Below are positions 40,712 to 52,300 of a stretch of 64,000 nucleotides of DNA, in pieces. The notes beneath the pieces were generated by a model. That model did not search any database. It saw only the letters and a program-made list of their open reading frames with translations, and was not told the DNA's origin. This DNA is from Muribaculaceae bacterium Isolate-037 (Harlan) (GTDB lineage: Bacteria; Bacteroidota; Bacteroidia; Bacteroidales; Muribaculaceae): the NCBI GenBank assembly GCA_003762615.1, contig RIAZ01000006.1:62001-126000 (forward strand). The letters are read 5' to 3'. A program made the translations under genes and the position numbers. Every line of letters begins with the position of its first letter. Within the stretch, counting starts at the first letter, position 1.

Positions 40712-43299
40712 AACCGGAAAAATTCTGTAAATTGCGACTGTTGGCCTTCATATCCCTTATCCTTGTATTTCTTGACTGTTATCCCCGTATCACAGTCAGG
40801 GGCGTTGTGTTTGACAGCGACAGTCTTCCTACTCCCGGAGTGATAGTGCGTTTGGAAGCGTCGGGAATACCGAAAGGATTCTCCACATCTGCAAAAGATG
40901 GATCTTTCTCCATTTCTGTGGAAAAACTTGAGTTGCCGGCTTCCATGAGATTCATATCGCAGAAACATGAGACCCTCTCATATCCTTTGGACAGCATACC
41001 GGAATATGTGAAAATATACCTAACGAGAAAGGACTTCGTGCTTCAGGAAGTGGTGGTGAAAGCTCCGGAGAGAAGGATAAAGGGGGATACCATAATCTAT
41101 GATGTCGCCGCCTTGACAAAAGCCGGAGACCGCACGATTGAAGACATAATCAGGAAAATCCCAGGCATACAGATAGATGATTCGGGAGGAATATCTTACG
41201 ATGGTCTCTCGATCAATCATTTCTATATCGAGGATATGGATCTGATGGGGAAGAACTATACCGTAGCCTCACGCAGTATCAATCCGGATGATATATCCAC
41301 GGTAAGCGTCTACGAACGCCATCAGGACAAGCGTGTGCTACAAGGTAAACAGGAGGCTGAGAAAGCGTCGCTCAACCTCAAATTGAAAAAGGGGAGGATG
41401 CTGAAGCCGTTGGGCTATCTCAAGGGTGGTGCCGGTGTCGGTTCATCCGCATTATGGGACGGAGATCTCTACGGGATGCTCATATCCGCTAAAAACCAGA
41501 CCATAATATCGGGGAAAGGGAATAATACGGGGTCTTTATATGCAAGACCTGACAATTCTGACAATCTGAATATTTTCCCTTCAACCCCTTTCGGAGAACC
41601 CTCGATTCCAAAGGACCGTTTTATTGAAAACAAGTCGGCATTCACCACAGCCAACTCTCTTTTCAAATTCAACAGCAACCTCAATGTGAAGATAAATTCC
41701 TCTTTCGGATATAACCGTAATGCGTTTGACGGTAGCTCCGTGACAGAGTATCTGAACCCTGACGAGGCAAGCATCATATATGCAGAGAGGGCAGATAACT
41801 CTCTGAGAAGCCGCAATGTGGAGGTGACGGCAGCTGTCGAGAACAATGGTAATAATCTTTATCTCAACAATACTTTTAATTTCAATGGAGACTTCGTGCG
41901 TAATGCGTATGATGTGTCTTCCTCCACATTGACGCGCCAGCACGTCAAGAGCAATCGTTATCTATTTTCAAATAATCTGAAAACTATCATAAACCATCGG
42001 GGCAATCTCTACGAAATCACCTCGGATACAAAGTTCCGGAATACTCCCGTAGCAAGGATGCAGGCCATAAATCCGGACGGCAATACCGACGTGGCATGGC
42101 AGGACTTGACAATCCGCCGGTTCCACAACCGTGAATATACCTCCATATCACGCCAACTTATGCCACGCCTATCGGTGGGCGCATCGATATCTTTCGAGAT
42201 AGACCATGACAGTTTCATTTCTGCCGGGGAGAGAGACAACATAGATAGAAAGAGGAATGATATTTCCGGCTACAGGATCACCACATCTGCCGAACCTTTC
42301 ATCAAGATTAATATACATGGAATAATCTGGAAAACATCGATGCCGATACGGTTGCTCAACATAAAATATCATGATGTCGTCAGCAACAGTTGCGACAAGT
42401 CGGATATGGTGCTTGTTGATTTCAAATCGCAATTCTCAAAGAAATTCAATCAACGGAATCATGCCACGCTCTCTTTCGGAAGGGAGAACAATGTGGGCGA
42501 CATACGCGATTTTATAGACAACCCCATATACACTACTTTCAGAAATGTGCGTACATTAGGCACCGGAAAACTTGAAAGGGGGCACGATGATTTCATTCGC
42601 ATAAATTATTCTTACCGCAATATCCTGCAGGATCTCTATCTTATATCCGGATTGTCGGTCAAGAGGACTGAGAAAAGTAAGTTGTCGGTGAGTGATGTAA
42701 GTCAGTCCGGAGTCGCAGGTTCCGTGAAGGAGGAGAGGAATAATGCCGGGATGGCAACCATGCTGCTCAACCTGACAAAGGGGATACGTAGTATCAACAC
42801 TACTTTCCATCTCAATGCCAATGCTCTGTTGCGTTCGGGGGAAAGTATGCGGTCTGCCATGACGGTGACTACAAAGAACTCTATCCTTGTGTTGAACGGA
42901 CGTATCGAGACCTATCAGTTTTCTGATATGGTGTCGATAACCGCCGGAGCTACAGGCACGTGGCAACGCCAGACTTTCGGAGGTGTGCTTCCCTCCAATT
43001 CCACAAATTCCTTTTCCATTACCGGGAAACTCGGAGTCTATCCGCTTAGGAATATCGAGATTTTCTATAAGACAGATTATTCACGGGTGAAGATGGCTAC
43101 CGACAACTATCGCACCAACCTTTTCATGGATGCCGGTGTGATATGGACGCTGCGTAAGATCGACTTTCAGCTTGATGCGCGAAACCTTACAGACCGTAAC
43201 CAATACGCATACACTCTCTATAATTCACTTGACATAAACTATTATTCATATTCACTACGTCCATTCGAGATTATCCTGTCGGTGAAATACCGTTTCTAA
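40708..43299 (+). CDS. TonB-dependent-receptor-like outer membrane protein
   Basis: This 863-residue protein starts with a hydrophobic leader (LRLLAFISLILVFLDCYP) and a carboxypeptidase-regulatory-like beta domain (about 25-110, ITVRGVVFDSDSLPTPGVIVRLEA). A plug-like domain (about 115-215, DTIIYDVAALTKAGDRTIEDIIRKIPGIQI) and a long outer-membrane barrel follow, ending RPFEIILSVKYRF with the usual final Phe. It differs from SusC types and belongs to the receptor group paired with GLPGLI proteins. Its substrate is unknown. There is no SusD-type partner. Confidence 0.85.
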   Translation: MKPEKFCKLRLLAFISLILVFLDCYPRITVRGVVFDSDSLPTPGVIVRLEASGIPKGFSTSAKDGSFSISVEKLELPASMRFISQKHETLSYPLDSIPEYVKIYLTRKDFVLQEVVVKAPERRIKGDTIIYDVAALTKAGDRTIEDIIRKIPGIQIDDSGGISYDGLSINHFYIEDMDLMGKNYTVASRSINPDDISTVSVYERHQDKRVLQGKQEAEKASLNLKLKKGRMLKPLGYLKGGAGVGSSALWDGDLYGMLISAKNQTIISGKGNNTGSLYARPDNSDNLNIFPSTPFGEPSIPKDRFIENKSAFTTANSLFKFNSNLNVKINSSFGYNRNAFDGSSVTEYLNPDEASIIYAERADNSLRSRNVEVTAAVENNGNNLYLNNTFNFNGDFVRNAYDVSSSTLTRQHVKSNRYLFSNNLKTIINHRGNLYEITSDTKFRNTPVARMQAINPDGNTDVAWQDLTIRRFHNREYTSISRQLMPRLSVGASISFEIDHDSFISAGERDNIDRKRNDISGYRITTSAEPFIKINIHGIIWKTSMPIRLLNIKYHDVVSNSCDKSDMVLVDFKSQFSKKFNQRNHATLSFGRENNVGDIRDFIDNPIYTTFRNVRTLGTGKLERGHDDFIRINYSYRNILQDLYLISGLSVKRTEKSKLSVSDVSQSGVAGSVKEERNNAGMATMLLNLTKGIRSINTTFHLNANALLRSGESMRSAMTVTTKNSILVLNGRIETYQFSDMVSITAGATGTWQRQTFGGVLPSNSTNSFSITGKLGVYPLRNIEIFYKTDYSRVKMATDNYRTNLFMDAGVIWTLRKIDFQLDARNLTDRNQYAYTLYNSLDINYYSYSLRPFEIILSVKYRF

Positions 43300-43358
43300 T
43301 CAGACAGACCCATATACTGATGCTGATTGCACGCACTGATACCGACAACTGACAAAAC

Positions 43359-43395
43359 AAAAGACCGCACGCGGAATTTCCACGTGCGGTCTTTT
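43359..43395. terminator. Strong bidirectional terminator
   Basis: AAAAGACCGCACG (43359-43371) and CGTGCGGTCTTTT (43383-43395) form a GC-rich stem with flanking A and T runs, between the convergent receptor and GH2 genes. Confidence 0.92.
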
Positions 43396-43423
43396 GTCGG
43401 TTGTCTTTTTATTTGGTTGTTTT

Positions 43424-45832
43424 TTATTTGATGGTGAGGGTGGCGGGGCGGAGAAGGGGGGAGGTGAGCGTTATGGTCATCGGCTCTGCCGGATTGTCGG
43501 TGCGGACGTAGGCGAGTAGCCTGCCTCGGAACACGCGCTGACGGTTGTCGCGGTAGTTGCCCATGTCGGAGTTGTCGCCTGCCTCAAGTCCCAAGAGTTC
43601 GCCACCTTTCACGTTGACGCGTATCTCGTTGTCGGCAAGTTTCACAGGCACGCCGTTCTCGTCAACGATCTCTATTGTGACGTGTGCCACCTCTCCCGGT
43701 TTCGTGAAGGATGTCTTGTCTGACGAAGCTTGTATGGCGAAGGGGCGTCCCGAAGTAGTGATGTCATATTTGGATTCCACATTTCCGTCGTTGCCGATCC
43801 CCTCAGCCGTCAGCTTGCCGGGTGAGAATGGGATATCCCAATGGATTATGCCGGAAGCGTCATCCATAGGCTTGACCGCACCCACCTCTTTGCCGTCAAG
43901 AAGAAGACGTGCCTTCGGGGAGTTGGTGTAGCATACCACCCTTATCATTTCGTCAGGTTCATAGTTCCACGAATCCCACGCATCAATGGAGAGCCAGTCG
44001 CCATGACGCGGTTTCGGATAGGTGCCGATGTAGGTTACAGGTGTCTCGCTCCAAAGCGATGCGCGGAACATGCCGCGCGGTTTCGGATTGCCGGTGAAGT
44101 CAAGGAGTCCGGTGTAGAGTCCGCGTGAGGGCCATGCGCCTGATTCTCCCAAATAGTCGATACCCGTCCAGATGAATTGACCGAAGATGAAATCCTTGTC
44201 GCGTACCGCCTTCCATGCCTCGTAATCCGAACGGTTCTCGCTGCCGTAGATCACACGGTCGGGATAGGTCTTGTGGTCCTGGTCATAACGGTCTTCCGTA
44301 TAGTTATAGCCGACAACATCGACAGCCTCCGGATATGCAGTCTCGTTCGACATGACCACCCCTGCAAGTGCGCCGGTAGTTGGGCGAGACGTGTCGATAC
44401 TCTTCACCACCTTAGTAAGCCGCTTTGCAATCTCCCCGATACGCATGGCATCCGGAGCCTCCGGATTGTAGCCGCCATACATGGGCTGGCTTATGCCCGA
44501 ATCCTCGCCGTCGAGTACAGAGTGGGAATATGGGTCGTTGGGATAATCCACCTCATTGCCGATGCTCCATAGGAATACGGAGGGATGGTTGCGGTCCCTG
44601 CGCACCATGTCCGCCACGTCGCGGTCTATCCATTCCTCAAAGAAATCGTAAGTGCCGTCAAAACCGGGGGTGCCTTTGTTCCAACCCTTTATCCATTTGC
44701 GTTTCGGAAATTCCCATTCATCGCTTGCCTCATCCATTATGAGCAGACCGATGCGGTCGGCAATGTCATACACCACCGGAGCCTGTGGGTTATGACTCAT
44801 GCGGAGGGCGTTTACACCGAGATTCTTCAGGTTGCGCAGACGGCGTTCCCACACCTCTTCCGGCACAACGGCACCGAGCGCGCCGGCATCATGATGGATG
44901 CAGACTCCCTTAACCTTCATATTCTTCCCATTGAGGGCAAAACCGGTATTGGGATTGAAAGCGAGAGTGCGTATGCCTACGGGTATATCTGACGAATCCA
45001 CGACCTTGCCGTCGCGAGTCACCTCCGTGCGGAGTGTGTAGAGGTAAGGATTCTCAAGGCTCCAGAGCTTTACGTCGGGCACTGTCATGGTCAGGGAATT
45101 GTCGGCAGACGCACGCTTCTTTGCAGACGCTACACATTTGCCGTCGGCATTGATGAGCGACATACTGACCTCCATACCCTTTGCAGGATTCTCGATTGCC
45201 ACGTTCCCCTTCACGGTGGCTTTCTTCCCCTTTACCGCCACGGTCTCGAAGCCCACGCCCCATTGCGCTATGTGGGAGGCGGGAGCCTTCACGAGCCACA
45301 CGTCGCGGTATATGCCGGAGCCGGTGTAATAGCGGGAGTCGGCATAGCGGCTATGGTCAGCCTTTACGGAGAGAACGTTGTCACCCTCCTTCAGATAGGG
45401 GGTGAGGTCATACATGAATGAGGCGTATCCGCTGGGACGCTTGCCGAGGAGATGACCGTTGAGATAGACTTCACTACGATTGTAGACCCCTTCGAAATAG
45501 ATGTAGGTCTTCTCCAGCCCCGGTGTGGGGGTATATGTGAAATGCTTGCGATACCATCCTATGCCGCCGGGGAGATAACCGGTGCCGCTGGCGAGGTCGG
45601 GGGAGTAGGTGCCCTCAATGCTCCAGTCATGAGGAAGGTTGAGGGTGCGCCATGTGGAATCTGCAAATTCCGGACGTGAGGATTCCTCGATGTTGTCAAG
45701 ATTGAAGAGCCAGCCGTCGTTAAACTTTTCCGGATGTCCGAAGCTTACCTGTGCTTCTCCGCAGAATGTGGTTAGAGAAAGAGCCGCGCACAACGCGGCT
45801 CTCCCTATATTGATGAATGATAATGTTCCCAC
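43424..45832 (-). CDS. Glycoside hydrolase family 2 (beta-galactosidase type)
   Basis: This 802-residue exported enzyme has the GH2 order: sugar-binding domain (about 35-185), immunoglobulin-like domain (190-290), TIM barrel (295-590) and C-terminal DUF4982-type domains. The acid/base is Glu427 (LWSIGNEVDYPND) and the nucleophile is Glu532 (VIYGSENRSDYEAW). The signal peptide is MGTLSFINIGRAALCAALSL... It is the last gene of the utilisation locus, 14 bases after GH30. Family members release beta-galactosyl, beta-glucuronyl or beta-mannosyl units. The substrate is not settled. Confidence 0.93.
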   Translation of the reverse strand: MGTLSFINIGRAALCAALSLTTFCGEAQVSFGHPEKFNDGWLFNLDNIEESSRPEFADSTWRTLNLPHDWSIEGTYSPDLASGTGYLPGGIGWYRKHFTYTPTPGLEKTYIYFEGVYNRSEVYLNGHLLGKRPSGYASFMYDLTPYLKEGDNVLSVKADHSRYADSRYYTGSGIYRDVWLVKAPASHIAQWGVGFETVAVKGKKATVKGNVAIENPAKGMEVSMSLINADGKCVASAKKRASADNSLTMTVPDVKLWSLENPYLYTLRTEVTRDGKVVDSSDIPVGIRTLAFNPNTGFALNGKNMKVKGVCIHHDAGALGAVVPEEVWERRLRNLKNLGVNALRMSHNPQAPVVYDIADRIGLLIMDEASDEWEFPKRKWIKGWNKGTPGFDGTYDFFEEWIDRDVADMVRRDRNHPSVFLWSIGNEVDYPNDPYSHSVLDGEDSGISQPMYGGYNPEAPDAMRIGEIAKRLTKVVKSIDTSRPTTGALAGVVMSNETAYPEAVDVVGYNYTEDRYDQDHKTYPDRVIYGSENRSDYEAWKAVRDKDFIFGQFIWTGIDYLGESGAWPSRGLYTGLLDFTGNPKPRGMFRASLWSETPVTYIGTYPKPRHGDWLSIDAWDSWNYEPDEMIRVVCYTNSPKARLLLDGKEVGAVKPMDDASGIIHWDIPFSPGKLTAEGIGNDGNVESKYDITTSGRPFAIQASSDKTSFTKPGEVAHVTIEIVDENGVPVKLADNEIRVNVKGGELLGLEAGDNSDMGNYRDNRQRVFRGRLLAYVRTDNPAEPMTITLTSPLLRPATLTIK

Positions 45833-45846
45833 TTATCAGAAATGTA

Positions 45847-47502
45847 TTAGAAATTATATACGATGGTAGTGACACTCGCCGGATCAACAAACACCTTATC
45901 CTTAAGATTGAACTGCGCCTGTTTCATCTGTTTTGTGGCGGTTGTGGTGTAGGTGTAGACTGATTTTGCATCCTTCGGTGCATCCATTGCCAGGCTTATG
46001 CCGCGCTCCTTGTCGTAGTTGGTTATGACGAGCACAAGGCGGGTATTGTCAGGTGCGATGTAGGCTGTACCGAAGAAATCCTTGCTCTCATCGAGAGTAA
46101 GGTCCACACGACGGTAGCCGGGACGAACGAAAAGACTGTAGTTGCCGAGCACCCATAGATTGGGAGTGGCGACTGCATTACCCTCAGCCGTGAAGTCATC
46201 ACTGTAGTTGCCCCCTGCCGGAGTGGTCTTGATAAGTTCGAAGCGGTTCTTCTGCCCGTATCTCTCCACCGACATTGCCGTCCAGTAGCTCCATGATGAG
46301 CAGCCTGCCACGGTTATGTCGTTGTGGATGATGCGCGACATATATTGTGCAATGTCGAACTCACTCACGTCGTCATAACTTCCTCCGAGTTCCGACGGCT
46401 CCTTGTCGAGCATTGACCATTCGGTCTGTCATACCTTGATGCCACGTGCATCGGCGGAAGTCTTCACTTTCGCACGAATGTCGCGCATGTGGTTCCAGTT
46501 GTCGAATGTCCAGTAGCTGTGTCCGGCGATGGCTTTCTCGATATGACCGAGATCACCTACGTATGCTTCCGATGCCGGATCAAAGAATGCGTTGATGGTG
46601 TTCTCTCGGTTATTGTTACCCTTATAGGTGTATTCCCAAGATGCCGCCTCTCCGATGAGAATCTTTGTGGAGAGACTGCGGCTCTGGAGAGCTTTGTCGA
46701 GTTCGCGGGTGAGACGTGCCACCTCAGTATTCTGCCAGCCGGAACCCTCCTGATCACGTCCGTCCCAGTTGTACTGCGGCTCGTTGACCGGAGAGATGTG
46801 GGAGATGTTGTATCCTTCCAGTGTGAAATGCTTTGCCACTTCCGCCATATATTCAGCAAACGGAGTGTAGCAGTCATCCTTCAGGTTTGCCGAGCCGCCA
46901 TTGTCGGAACGTCCCTGCCCGTTGAGCGTGTACTGCACGAGCGGGGAGTTGCTGAATAGCACGAATTTCTCCACGCCGTTGTTCTTCGCCTGCTGCATGA
47001 AATATTGCTGTCCGTTGCATCTCTTCCAGTCGTAGGAGCCAGACGTCTGAAGATAGCTTTCCGCACGGTTGTTGATGTTGTCCACGCCACCGGCATCACC
47101 TGCCTCTTCCGTGCCGGCACCGAGGTTAACGCGCCACATCGACAGACCGATACCTTGCGGCTGTCCGTCAGACGATACATTTTGAGAGAATAGCCAGCGG
47201 GCTATCTGAAGGCGGTTGCCGCCCCAATATGTGCCGATTTTATTCGGTAGCCAGCAGTCTGATGCGCCGAATCCTTCCATCTCCTGGTAGGTCTTTGCCG
47301 TGTTGACCGCTACGGTGCGGTTGTTGAGAGTGAAAGATGGAGTGGGGGATACCACATTGTCATCACCTCCCGGTTCGGGGGTGGGTTTTGGATCGGGGTC
47401 TTGTCCTGCCGGGCGTTTGGTGGATTCTCCGGAAGGTGTGTCGGAGCATGCGCAGAATGAGAGGGCGAGTCCGCCACAAAGGATTAGATTTATCAATTTC
47501 AT
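45847..47502 (-). pseudogene. GH30-family glycanase broken by one in-frame stop
   Basis: The gene reads as one frame of 551 codons, interrupted at 46429-46431 by TGA where the family has Trp (GIKV-stop-QTEWSML). The stop falls at residue 358, three residues before the expected nucleophile Glu361 (QTEW). The acid/base is present: Glu241 in SPVNEPQYNW. Before the stop there are a lipoprotein signal (SFCACSD), a Pro-rich linker and the GH30 barrel (EMEGFGASDCWLPNK). After it lie the rest of the barrel and a beta domain ending TTIVYNF. A single TGG-to-TGA change explains it. The truncated product would lack the nucleophile. It could be a strain mutation or a sequencing error. GH30 members act on beta-1,6-glucan, xylan or beta-1,6-galactan. 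Confidence 0.85.
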
Positions 47503-47619
47503 GGTTTCGGATGTTTAAAACAAACGGGGGCATGTCGGCAGTGATGTCGGCGTGCCCCCTGATTGACTAACTTATAATTTTACCTTAAGATTGTATCCGT
47601 TAAGAATTTTTCAGGAAAA

Positions 47620-49296
47620 TCACCATCCCGGGTTCTGTACGATCGCACCGTTGGAGTGCTGTATCTCGTATAGAGGAATAGGATAGAGGAGGTCGCGGTC
47701 CTCTTGGAAACGGGTTCCTTTGTCGCTGGGCTCACCCTGATTCCATTTCTCATACATGTCGGCATTTTCGCCTGTGTTGTATTTCACGAAAGAACCGTTA
47801 GGACCGAACACGTTGCACATCATCTTCTTGCCATTCTCGCAATCCCAGCGACGGAGGTCGTACAGACGGCACTGCTCGTGGGCGAGCTCGAGACGACGCT
47901 CAGCACGGATGGCATCGCGGAGTGCTGTGCCTGTGGAGGTCACGTTGGCAAGACCTACGCGGTTGCGCACCTGGTTGAGTGCCCACTGAGCGTTGGTGTT
48001 ATCGCCGGTCTCTGCGCATGCCTCGGCATACATCAGAAGCACGTCGGCATAGCGGAGAATGCGGTGGTTCAAAGGAATCTTGTCGGTGTTATAGATTTCC
48101 GGACGATCCTCAAGTGGCACGAAATATTTGCGGATGATGCGTGCCGACTTATGCTGTGCCGGGTCGATGATGTAGGAGCCGTAATAGGTCTCGTCAGTCC
48201 AGCCGAATTTCTCCTTATAGTCTACAAACTTCTGGTCTGTCACCTTGCAGAGACTCGTGTTGTTGGCGATGAACTTGTCAAACTCGTTCTCTCCGGCAAT
48301 CTCGGTGCATGCAGTCTTGATGATGGTCCAGCGCAGACGCTCTGTGTCGCCGGCGGCGATGAAGGCGTTCTCAAGGTCGGAAGTGGGCTGACCCCAGCTC
48401 CAGCCGTCGCCTACACCGTTACGGCAGCCGGTGACGATTGTCAGTGAGCCGCCTGTGGCATACTGGTCGCCGTTATACATCTGCTGAGCCTCGAAAAGCG
48501 ACTCCTTGCTGTTGTTGTGGTTCACGCTCCACACGTCGCCGAAATTGGGAAGGAGCTCATACTCACCCTCGTCGATGATGGTCTTGAGCGTGGCTTTAGC
48601 CTCGTCCCATTTCCCCTGATAGAGCTGAGCTTTGCCGAGGATGCCGAGAGCGGCACCACGTGTGGCGCGACCCATGTCGGCTGCAGCATACTGGCTGCGC
48701 TGAGGAAGCACTGCGGCTGCATCCTTGAGTTCCTTCTCGATAAACTCATAGCATTCCTCCTGAGATGAACGGGTGAGTCCTTCAACCGACTGAGCATACT
48801 GGAGTACCAAGGGAACGCCGCCGAAGTTGCGGACGAGGTCGAAATAGAAGAAAGCACGGAGGAAACGCACCTCAGCAGTGCGCTGGTTGCGCAGTGTCTC
48901 GTTCATGTTGGCTGTCGGAATCCTTTCCAATCCGAGGTTGCAGGATGCTATGCCCTGATAGCGTGCGCCCCAGAAGTTCTGGAGTATGCCGCTGTTTTGT
49001 CCGTTGGGCATGAAGTGGGAGATGTCCTGATAGCCGTCGTCCTGGGTGGTGTTGCCGTCCCAAAGGTCGTCGGTGGTCATATCGGCGAGAAGCCAAGTGT
49101 TGTAGACCTGCCACCAGCCGCCGCCCTTGGCAATCTGGAAATAGCAGCCACCTACGTAGGAGTTCACCTCCTCTTCGCTTGAGAAATAAGTCTCGAGATT
49201 CTCCTGTCCGCGCACATCTTCTGTGAGGAAGTCGTTGCACGATGTCAGTGTCGACAATCCTGCGATTACTGCGAGAGAATATATGAATTTTTTCAT
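47620..49296 (-). CDS. SusD/RagB-type nutrient-binding lipoprotein
   Basis: This 558-residue surface lipoprotein (signal ending TLTSCNDFL) has the SusD helical TPR-like core, with QRTAEVRFLRAFFYFDLVRNFGGVPLV, ALGILGKAQLYQGKWDEAKATLK and, near the end, the conserved DVLLMYAEACAETGDNTNAQWALNQVRNRVGL and ERRLELAHEQCRLYDLRRW. It acts as a lid on the SusC pore encoded directly upstream in the transcript (48 bases apart). The bound glycan is unknown. Confidence 0.95.
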   Translation of the reverse strand: MKKFIYSLAVIAGLSTLTSCNDFLTEDVRGQENLETYFSSEEEVNSYVGGCYFQIAKGGGWWQVYNTWLLADMTTDDLWDGNTTQDDGYQDISHFMPNGQNSGILQNFWGARYQGIASCNLGLERIPTANMNETLRNQRTAEVRFLRAFFYFDLVRNFGGVPLVLQYAQSVEGLTRSSQEECYEFIEKELKDAAAVLPQRSQYAAADMGRATRGAALGILGKAQLYQGKWDEAKATLKTIIDEGEYELLPNFGDVWSVNHNNSKESLFEAQQMYNGDQYATGGSLTIVTGCRNGVGDGWSWGQPTSDLENAFIAAGDTERLRWTIIKTACTEIAGENEFDKFIANNTSLCKVTDQKFVDYKEKFGWTDETYYGSYIIDPAQHKSARIIRKYFVPLEDRPEIYNTDKIPLNHRILRYADVLLMYAEACAETGDNTNAQWALNQVRNRVGLANVTSTGTALRDAIRAERRLELAHEQCRLYDLRRWDCENGKKMMCNVFGPNGSFVKYNTGENADMYEKWNQGEPSDKGTRFQEDRDLLYPIPLYEIQHSNGAIVQNPGW

Positions 49297-49342
49297 TTTA
49301 TTAGCTGTTTATTGGGAATGCACGAAATTATTCGCTCATTAT

Positions 49343-52300
49343 TTAGAATTTGAAGTCAACACCGAAAAGGAAAGTCTTGGGTGTAGGATATTTAGCCTTG
49401 TCGATACCTGTCTCGATCACGCCGCCATCGTAGAAGGGGCGTTCCGGATCCATTCCTTTGTATTTTGTGAATGTGAAGAGGTTCTGTGCCGAGAAGTACA
49501 GACGGAGGTTGAAATCACCGAGCCATTTCTCCGGGAAAGTATAGCCGAGGGTGAGGAGCTTGCAGCGGAAGTAGCTGCCGTCTTCCACGAAGAAGCTCGA
49601 CACGCGGGTATAGTTCTGGTTGAGGTCATTGTATGACAGACGCGGGATGTCGTTGGTAGAGCCTTCGCCGCTCCATGCCTTGCCGAGAGTGCCGGCATAT
49701 ACGTTCTGACCGCCGCCACCGGAGTAACGCACCTTCTGAAGGTTGAAGATATCGTTGCCGAATGTGCCGTAGAAGTTGGCGAGGAAGTCCCATCCCTTGT
49801 AGTTAAGACCGAGGTTGAAGCCCATCATCAGGTCAGGATAGGGGTTGCCGATATATTTCTTGTCGTCGTTGTTGAGCTGACCGTCGTGGTTAAGGTCGAG
49901 GAAGCGGATATCGCCGGGCTGTGCGTCAGGCTGGATGAGCTTGCCGTGCTCGTTGGTGTGGGCATAGACCTCTTCCCAGTTCTGGAAAAGACCGTCTGCC
50001 TGATAGCCATAGAAGCGAGAGATGAGACCGCCGTCTTCGTTGCGGATGATGCTCTCAGGCATACCCTCGCCTGCCCATACCGGACCGTCGCCGGAGAATT
50101 TTATGGCTTTGTTGCGCACTCCGGAGAGCTGCACGCCGAGGTCATAGCCGAAGTCGCCCACCTTGTCGTTCCAGCTCAGAGAGAGTTCCCAACCGCGAGC
50201 ACGCATCTCGCCGATGTTCTGTGTCACTGCGCCCATCCATGAGGGGTTACCGGTGATGAGAAGGCTCTGGCGTGCATAGAGCATGTCGTGGCTCGTCTTC
50301 TGATAGAGGTCGAATGTGAGGTTCAAGCGGTTGCTGAGGAATGTTGCGTCGATACCGAAGTCAATATCCTCCACAGTCTCCCATTTCAGAGCGGGGCTGC
50401 CCATCTGTCCGACGATAGAGGAGGGATAGCGTGTCGGAGTTGTGCCGAAGACGTAGTTCACGCCGTTGTCAAGAGTGGAGAGGAAGAGACCGGGATTGAT
50501 TGCCTGGTTGCCGACCTTACCCCATCCGAGACGGATCTTGGCATTGTCGAGCCATCCGCGTGCGCCTTCCATGAAGTTCTCCTCAGAGAGACGCCATGCC
50601 ACGGAGACAGAGGGGAATGATGCCCACTTGTTGCCTTTCGCGAATTTGGAGCTGCCGTCATAACGGATTGATGCAGTCAGATAGTAGCGGCTGTCGTAGT
50701 TATACATCACACGACCGAGCACTGATGCGAGAGTCTGATATGTGGTGCTGCCGGAAGCGAACTGGTCGCCTGTGCCGGCACTCACTTCGTGGAGAAGGTC
50801 GCTGTTGCCGGGGATGTCCTGACGTGATGCTTTTGCCCACCAGTCGGCGTAGCGTTCAGCGGTGAAGCCTACCATAGCTGTGAGGTTGTGCTTCTCGGCG
50901 AAAGTATCCATATAGGTCACGGTGTTGTTCCATGTCCAGTTGAGGGCATCGGAATAGTTGCGTCCTGCGCTGTTATTTGCGCTCTGTTCGAGTGCATCGA
51001 TATGGAATGCGTAGTTATAGTAGTCGTTGCGCTGATACCATGCGTTGACACCGAACTGTGTGCGGAGAGTGAGCTGCTTGATGGGCTGCACCTGGATATA
51101 GGGGTTCATGAGCACCTGCATCTTGGTGGTCTTGTTGTCCATACGGGCGAGAGAGCCGGCGGGGTTCCATTCCTGGTTGTTGTATGAACGCTGATAGTTG
51201 TTCATCGGGTTTGCCGGATCCCACTCCTCTTCGGGACGGAACACGGGAGTGGTCGGGTCCATAGCCATTGCTGCGGAGAAGAGTTCGGGAGAGTTTTCCC
51301 ATTTCTCCATGTTGGGAGCTATGTCAAGACCTGCCTTCAACCAGTCGGTGAAATTATATTCTGTGTTCAAGCGCACGTTGAGCTTGTCCCAATAGCCATA
51401 ATCAAACTGAGAGTTGTTCTTGAAGTAGCCGACAGAGAGGCTGTAGACAAACTTGTCGTTACCGCCGCGCACGCTCAAGGAGTAGTTCTGGATAAGGGCA
51501 GTCTTGTTGACAACCTCATTCCACCAGTCGGTGCCGTCAACATCGGCATAATCCACGTAAGGAGAGTTCCACGGAGCCACATGTCCGTCGTTCTCGTAGC
51601 GTTTGTTGAATACCTTCTCGTATTCGTTCGCGCCTGCGATTGAGGGCTTGGAGATGTGCTGCCAGCCTACGGATGCTGAGAAGTCGACGTGTGTCTGACC
51701 TGACTTACCCTTCTTTGTGGTGATGATGATGACGCCGTTAGATGCACGCGTACCGTAGATGGCGGAAGCGGAAGCATCTTTAAGCACCTCCATGCTCTCG
51801 ATGTCGTTATTGTTGATGAAGTTGATGTTGCTCGTATTGAGAGGCACACCATCCACCACGTAGAGAGGGTTGGAGCCGTTGACAGATGTGACACCACGGA
51901 TCATGACCTTAGGTGTGGTGCCCGGACCGCCGCCCGAAGCCACCTGCACGCCCGGCACACGGCCTTGAAGTGCATCCATTGCGTTGCCTGCAACCATCTC
52001 GTTGATCTCTCCACCCTTAATAGTGGAGATTGAGCTGGTAAGGTCGCTCTTCTTTGCCACACCGTAGCCCACTACCACCAACTCATCGAGTGCGGAAGTA
52101 GTCTCGGTGAGCGCGGCATTGACAGTGGTCTGTCCTCCGACAGGGAGTGAAAGCTCTGCGAAGCCAACATAGTTGAATATGAGGGTTGCATTCTTTGCAA
52201 CGTTCGGTAGGGTATAGTTGCCGTCAATGTCTGTGGCTGTGCCCTGATTCGTGCCCTTCACGCGCACTGTTGCGCCGATCAGCGGCTCACCGTCGGTCTT

